NCBI RefSeq assembly: GCF_020217185.1
Contig: NZ_JAIWNX010000197.1
Coordinates: 1 to 10,000 of the forward strand
Source: Asticcacaulis sp.
GTDB taxonomy: Bacteria; Pseudomonadota; Alphaproteobacteria; Caulobacterales; Caulobacteraceae
Direction of reading: 5' to 3'
Length of the DNA: 10,000 bases
This document shows positions 6,673 to 10,000 of this stretch, piece after piece (the first letter of the stretch is position 1; every line of letters begins with the position of its first letter). Position numbers and translations under genes: made by a program. The notes under the pieces were generated by a model, which worked only from the letters and a program-made list of their open reading frames with translations, had not been told where the DNA came from and searched no databases.

Positions 6673-6797
6673 TACCAAGGTCATTGAAAATGGCTCTTGG
6701 TATGCCTTTCGAGACTGTCTCATGTCTCTGACACGTATGAGACAGTCTCGAGTTTTCAACGGCCGGAGGCGGTCAGCATCTTCGGCCGTTGGTATAA
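6670..6797. mobile_element. MITE-like element, copy 2, with TAA target duplication
   Basis: Second copy of the element, 122 bp (6673-6794), same orientation as copy 1, with the same TACCAA/TTGGTA ends. It is flanked by TAA on both sides (6670-6672, which is the proC stop codon, and 6795-6797). The three hairpins are kept at 6673-6702, 6710-6750 and 6758-6790. Compared with copy 1 there are about 12 substitutions and one single-base gap. In the central hairpin an A-T pair in copy 1 (5718/5748) is replaced by C-G here (6715/6745), which keeps the 14-base arms perfect. In the third hairpin the outer stem is improved (8 perfect pairs) while the inner one is weakened. It separates proC from the shared terminator at 6801-6824. 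Confidence 0.87.
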
Positions 6798-6800
6798 TAA

Positions 6801-6824
6801 AAGCCCCACCGGATGGCGGGGCTT
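6801..6824. terminator. Bidirectional terminator between proC and the phytase gene
   Basis: AAGCCCCACC/GGCGGGGCTT (10-base arms, one mismatch) closes a GGAT loop. On the minus strand it is followed by TTTTATTAT, making it the terminator of the phytase gene, which ends 7 bases before it. On the plus strand it is followed by a T-rich stretch and could serve proC too. Confidence 0.85.
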
Positions 6825-6830
6825 CATATT

Positions 6831-7928
6831 TTATTTCAGGCTGAGTTTCGCTTCGATCTCTTTCCAGTCCACGATCTTGAAATTTTGCCGGGCACGGGTG
6901 GTCGAAAGCACTTCGCCTTCGGTATCCATGTCGTCCTGCATGACGACGATACCCTTGGCATAGGGGCCGACCTGTCCGCCCAGGGCCGCGACGCCATCCG
7001 TCCCCGTCACGGCATCGATACCGTTGCCGGGGAAGACCGAGAAACGGCCCTGATAGATGGGCGTACCCTCGACGCGCCAGACGGCAAAGGCCGAGTCGCC
7101 TTGCGACGAGGCAATCAGATAGGTCTTTTGGCCGTCCCGCAGCAGGGTCAGGCCTTCGACATCAGCTTTGAGCACGTCCGACGGCAGGCTGACCAGCGCC
7201 TTGCGCTGCGACCCCGTTGCCGGATCGAGGCTGTACACCCAGATACCGGCGTTTTCTTCGGCGATATAAAGCGTCTGGGTTAGGTCATCGACCACGCAGC
7301 CTTCGGATTGCGTGCCGACATTGAAGCGGCGCGTTTCGCTCAGGATCGGCTTGCCCGCAGCAACGCTGACCGTGGCCTGAGCCACATCGCCGTTCTTGCC
7401 TACCATAATGGCGACCAGATCGCCTGCCGTCGTCTTACCGAGGCAGAAACCATAGGCCTCAGAGGTGGCCAGCGGCGCAAAGCCCCAGTCGGTGGTTTTT
7501 AGAGTCGCCGGATCGAGCTTGAAGAAACGCACGCCATTGCCGACGCGGTCAGAGGCGGCAACCACCACCGGCAGTTCCAGCGCGTCGTTACGCAGATCGA
7601 CATTGTTCATCGGACCGACGGTGAGGAAGTCGATCACCTTGCCATTCAGGTCATAGCTGTAGAGGCCCGCCTTCTTGTCGGTGCCATAGATCACCACGCG
7701 GTTGGAGTCGGACGGATCGACCCAGATTTCGGGATCGTCAGCGGAGTCCAGATTGAGCGTGCCGACCGCTGTGGTTTCCGTCACCGCCAGAACCGGCGTG
7801 CCCGTGCCCTGCGTCATCTTGGCCGAGTCGGAGATCAGTTCCGGGTGCACGCAGGCGGACAAAGCCACTGAACCGACACACAAAAGAGTTGATGTCATAA
7901 AAAGCTTAAATGTCTGGCTGGTAAGCAT
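6831..7928 (-). CDS. Beta-propeller phytase (3-phytase), predicted lipoprotein
   Basis: It hydrolyses phytate (inositol hexakisphosphate), releasing phosphate with calcium as cofactor. The 365-residue length and motifs fit the beta-propeller phytase family: DDPEIWVDP (64-72), GTDKKAGLYSYDLNGK (82-97), NNVDL (108-112), SEAYGFCLG (156-164), EGCVVDD (209-215), LYIAEENAGIWVY (220-232), ADVEGLTL (255-262), ASSQGDSAFAVW (273-284) and the QDD motif (331-333). These carry the acidic and basic residues of the calcium and phosphate sites. The N-terminus is a lipoprotein signal peptide with lipobox LSAC (Cys26). Val follows the cysteine, with no Asp retention signal, so outer-membrane attachment is likely. 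The start at 7928 is supported by AGGGG 9 bases upstream. It is divergent from a TonB-dependent receptor, a pairing known for these phytases, and ends at a strong terminator. Confidence 0.95.
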   Translation of the reverse strand: MLTSQTFKLFMTSTLLCVGSVALSACVHPELISDSAKMTQGTGTPVLAVTETTAVGTLNLDSADDPEIWVDPSDSNRVVIYGTDKKAGLYSYDLNGKVIDFLTVGPMNNVDLRNDALELPVVVAASDRVGNGVRFFKLDPATLKTTDWGFAPLATSEAYGFCLGKTTAGDLVAIMVGKNGDVAQATVSVAAGKPILSETRRFNVGTQSEGCVVDDLTQTLYIAEENAGIWVYSLDPATGSQRKALVSLPSDVLKADVEGLTLLRDGQKTYLIASSQGDSAFAVWRVEGTPIYQGRFSVFPGNGIDAVTGTDGVAALGGQVGPYAKGIVVMQDDMDTEGEVLSTTRARQNFKIVDWKEIEAKLSLK

Positions 7929-7974
7929 TTGCGTACACCCCTATGTGCTGATTTCCGCGCTCTTAGCACGGAGA

Positions 7975-8004
7975 ATAAAAAAGCACACTCAATTTGAGTA
8001 GTGC
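7975..8004 (-). terminator. Terminator-like hairpin upstream of the phytase start
   Basis: Read leftward, an imperfect inverted repeat (GCACTACTCAA/TTGAGTGTGC, one bulged base, 7983-8004) is followed directly by TTTTTT. It lies about 50 bases before the phytase ATG. If transcription starts upstream of it, it would sit in the leader as a possible attenuator; otherwise the core ACTCAATTTGAGT palindrome (7987-7999) may be a protein-binding site. Confidence 0.45.
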
Positions 8005-8020
8005 GTTCGTAGGTTCATGC

Positions 8021-8049
8021 AATGTGCTGAACTGTGCATCTAATGTCAC
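8021..8049. promoter_or_regulatory. Candidate PhoB box A
   Basis: Three similar 7-mers lie about one helical turn apart: AATGTGC (8021), CTGTGCA (8032) and ATGTCAC (8043). The last two fit the 11-bp-phased Pho box pattern CTGTCAT-N4-CTGTCAC, the second half matching 6 of 7. The position between divergent phytase and receptor genes supports phosphate control. This is a by-eye match with a degenerate first half. Confidence 0.45.
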
Positions 8050-8069
8050 AGTGTATCTCGTTTGTGACG

Positions 8070-8098
8070 CTGTCATAAAAGCTTCACGGAACTGTAGT
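8070..8098 (+). promoter_or_regulatory. Candidate PhoB box B
   Basis: CTGTCAT (8070-8076) is a perfect Pho half-site, followed at exact 11-bp spacing by GCTTCAC (8081-8087, matching in its last four bases) and CTGTAGT (8092-8098), with A-rich or mixed 4-base spacers. This is the layout of a PhoB-activated promoter, where the box replaces the -35. It lies 84-112 bp ahead of the receptor start codon. No strong -10 is visible downstream. Confidence 0.6.
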
Positions 8099-8181
8099 CG
8101 AACCGTCGCCCAGCCTGACTAGACGGACCTCAGGGGCTTTGACGCAAAGATTTTGCCGGGCCAGATCACTGGGGATTTGAG

Positions 8182-10000
8182 ATGAAAACCGTGAAGTTTC
8201 TCGCGATGACGGCGGCTATGGCGCCGCTCGCCGCTGTGGCTGTTCCGGCTGTGGTTCAGGCTGCTGACGCGGAAGAGGTCACCGAAGTTGTTGTGACGGC
8301 GCGCCGTCCGTTGGCCGAATCTGATGCGGCCGCCCTGAAGGCGCAGCGTCAGTCGGACTCGCTGGTCAGCGTTTTGTCGGCCGATGATGCCGGCAACCTG
8401 CCAGATCAGAACATCGCCTTTGCCATCGGCCGTCTGCCGGGCGTCGGTCTGGAGCGCGATCAGGGGCAGGCCCGCTACGTCAACCTGCGTGGTATGCCGC
8501 GTAAGTGGGCGACCATCTCGTTCGATGACCTGTCGGTCGTTTCCGCCGAAGGCCGCGACTCGCGTTTCGACAACATCCCGTCGGCTATTGCCTCGCAGGT
8601 GATGGTTCAGAAGGCCATCGTTCCGTCCATGCCCGGTGACACCGTTGCCGGCAATATCGACATCCGCACGCGCCGTGCTTTCGACTATAAGGGTCAGAAG
8701 ATCACGGGCAAGCTCGGTCTCGGCCACGTCACCCTGGGTGGTGGTGAAGAAGTGGATGCCAACCTCGTCTATTCCAACATCTTCATGGCTGGTAAACTGG
8801 GCATCGTCGCTCAGGCCTCCTACTATCGCCGCAATATGGCGACGGAAAACTGGGAAACCGATCCCTACCTCGTTCAGCGTGCCGCCGCTCCAGGCAAGAC
8901 CTTCGCCCGTGAGTTTGAATACAAGAACTACCGTCTGACGCGTTACAACTCTTCGGCCTCTCTGCGCGCCGACTACAAGATTGACGACAACAACACCCTG
9001 TTCGCCTCGTCGATCTGGACGATTTTCAAGGACGACGAGCTGCGCGACAACTGGATCGTGCGCCTTGATCAGGGCACCAACGCCGCCGGTGTCGCCTATA
9101 ATTCGGATGCCAATTTCACCGCCGCCGATCCCAAGTTCGGTACGGTTTATGGCGCGCGCCTGAACGGTCGTATCGACTACCGCGACTCCGAAGAAATCCT
9201 TGCCACCAACACCTTGGGCGGTGAGCACCGCAACTGGTACGGCTATGACGTGTCGTGGCGCCTGAACTATACGGTGGGTCTGAACGGTGGCGATACGCCG
9301 GTTACCGCTGCCTTCCAAAGCCCGTCGTCTTTTCTTGAGCGTCCGACCGCCGTTTATGATTTCCGCAATGGCGATCAGAACATTGTGCGTCTGTACCGCA
9401 CCGGTGGCACGACCTCGGCGCGTACCCAGGGCGACCGCGTTTTCTCGGCCGAAGAATTCAACACGCCGCTGACCTCGATCGGTCGCGTCGCCGGTGGTGA
9501 AACCACTCAGGCCTACACCGCCAAGATCGACTTTGACCGTCAAACCGAGCTGTTCGGTTTGCCGACCAAGGTGGAGTTCGGTGCCCTTTACACGGCGCGT
9601 AACAAGAAGAACGAAAACGAGACCTACACGGCGACGCCGGCGAGCCTGACCGCCAAGGGCTTTACGGTGCCGACCTGGGGCACGCTGGCCATTGACGATC
9701 CGTACAAGGGTAAGCAGGCGCTGGGTTACACCTTCCGATACACCAACCAAGCCCTGACGAACGATCTTGTCAATCAGTATATCAATGCCGGTGCCGCCGT
9801 GCGCGATATGTCGGCCACGACGTCTAACTACTGGAAGATCAACGAAAAGCAGGCGGCCGCCTACCTGATGGCCACCACGACGTTCGATTGGGGTAACATC
9901 GTTTACGGTACGCGCGTCGAAAACATCAAAAACGACGGTCGCGCCTATTCGACGGCTCTGGCAAAGTATCTTGAGACCTCCAGCGATGAAACCCTGTTCT
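8182..10000 (+). CDS. TonB-dependent receptor, Caulobacter/Xanthomonas type (3' end outside window)
   Basis: The frame is open from ATG 8182 to the window end (606 codons seen, no stop), so the gene is partial. It encodes an outer-membrane beta-barrel that imports a ligand using TonB/ExbBD energy. A signal peptide covers about residues 1-27 (cleavage near VQA-AD). The TonB box EVTEVVVTA follows at 32-40. The plug domain (about 57-170) has the family motif SADDAGNLPDQNIAFAIGRLPGV and VNLRGM, ending near MPGDTVAGNIDIRTRRAF. The barrel follows, with alternating aromatic-rich strands. The ribosome binding site is GGGG about 7 bases upstream of the ATG. The ligand cannot be read from the sequence; the divergent phytase and the Pho-like boxes point to phytate or an inositol phosphate. 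Confidence 0.93.
   Translation, partial: MKTVKFLAMTAAMAPLAAVAVPAVVQAADAEEVTEVVVTARRPLAESDAAALKAQRQSDSLVSVLSADDAGNLPDQNIAFAIGRLPGVGLERDQGQARYVNLRGMPRKWATISFDDLSVVSAEGRDSRFDNIPSAIASQVMVQKAIVPSMPGDTVAGNIDIRTRRAFDYKGQKITGKLGLGHVTLGGGEEVDANLVYSNIFMAGKLGIVAQASYYRRNMATENWETDPYLVQRAAAPGKTFAREFEYKNYRLTRYNSSASLRADYKIDDNNTLFASSIWTIFKDDELRDNWIVRLDQGTNAAGVAYNSDANFTAADPKFGTVYGARLNGRIDYRDSEEILATNTLGGEHRNWYGYDVSWRLNYTVGLNGGDTPVTAAFQSPSSFLERPTAVYDFRNGDQNIVRLYRTGGTTSARTQGDRVFSAEEFNTPLTSIGRVAGGETTQAYTAKIDFDRQTELFGLPTKVEFGALYTARNKKNENETYTATPASLTAKGFTVPTWGTLAIDDPYKGKQALGYTFRYTNQALTNDLVNQYINAGAAVRDMSATTSNYWKINEKQAAAYLMATTTFDWGNIVYGTRVENIKNDGRAYSTALAKYLETSSDETLF

Noticed and set aside
5869..6759. A 296-codon minus-strand frame antisense to proC.
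   Set aside because: proC carries all its family motifs in the plus strand; this frame is Arg/Gly-rich and extends into the repeat element.
8119..9750. A 543-codon open frame on the minus strand, antisense to the TonB-dependent receptor.
   Set aside because: The plus-strand frame carries signal peptide, TonB box and plug motifs; the antisense product looks like a low-complexity shadow of it.

Overview
The window is GC-rich, gene-dense bacterial chromosome of alphaproteobacterial type. The lgt–midA–pgeF cluster divergent from ubiK–ybjN–proC, the Caulobacter/Xanthomonas style of TonB-dependent receptor and the codon usage suggest Caulobacteraceae (Asticcacaulis- or Caulobacter-like). The family assignment is an inference; no rRNA or other definitive marker is present.

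Layout. Positions 1-101 hold the 5' end of an unidentified leftward gene whose first codons lie inside a 39-bp near-perfect inverted repeat. Positions 102-501 are non-coding: a hairpin-rich putative leader for that gene and the terminator of prs. Leftward genes follow: prs (PRPP synthetase), then a tightly packed set read in the order lgt, midA-like methyltransferase, pgeF and a SnoaL-like protein, with overlaps or a 9-bp gap between members. From 4818 transcription is rightward: ubiK (ubiquinone biosynthesis accessory factor), a YbjN-domain protein and proC (pyrroline-5-carboxylate reductase).

proC is bracketed by two directly repeated copies (122-123 bp, about 89% identical) of a small non-coding element. 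Each copy has TACCAA/TTGGTA ends, three internal hairpins and its own 3-bp target duplication (TTA for one, TAA for the other). They look like miniature transposable elements (MITEs). The right-hand copy inserted exactly at the proC stop codon.

The right end holds a phytate-use module: a lipoprotein beta-propeller phytase (leftward) divergent from a TonB-dependent receptor (rightward, cut by the window edge). The 253-bp space between them carries two sets of roughly 11-bp-phased CTGTCAT/CTGTCAC-like repeats resembling PhoB boxes. A reasonable model is that phosphate starvation induces both genes: the outer-membrane-anchored phytase frees phosphate from phytate and the receptor takes up phytate or a breakdown product. 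Lgt, encoded in the same window, is the enzyme type that would lipidate the phytase.

No tRNA, rRNA, CRISPR array or complete insertion sequence was seen.
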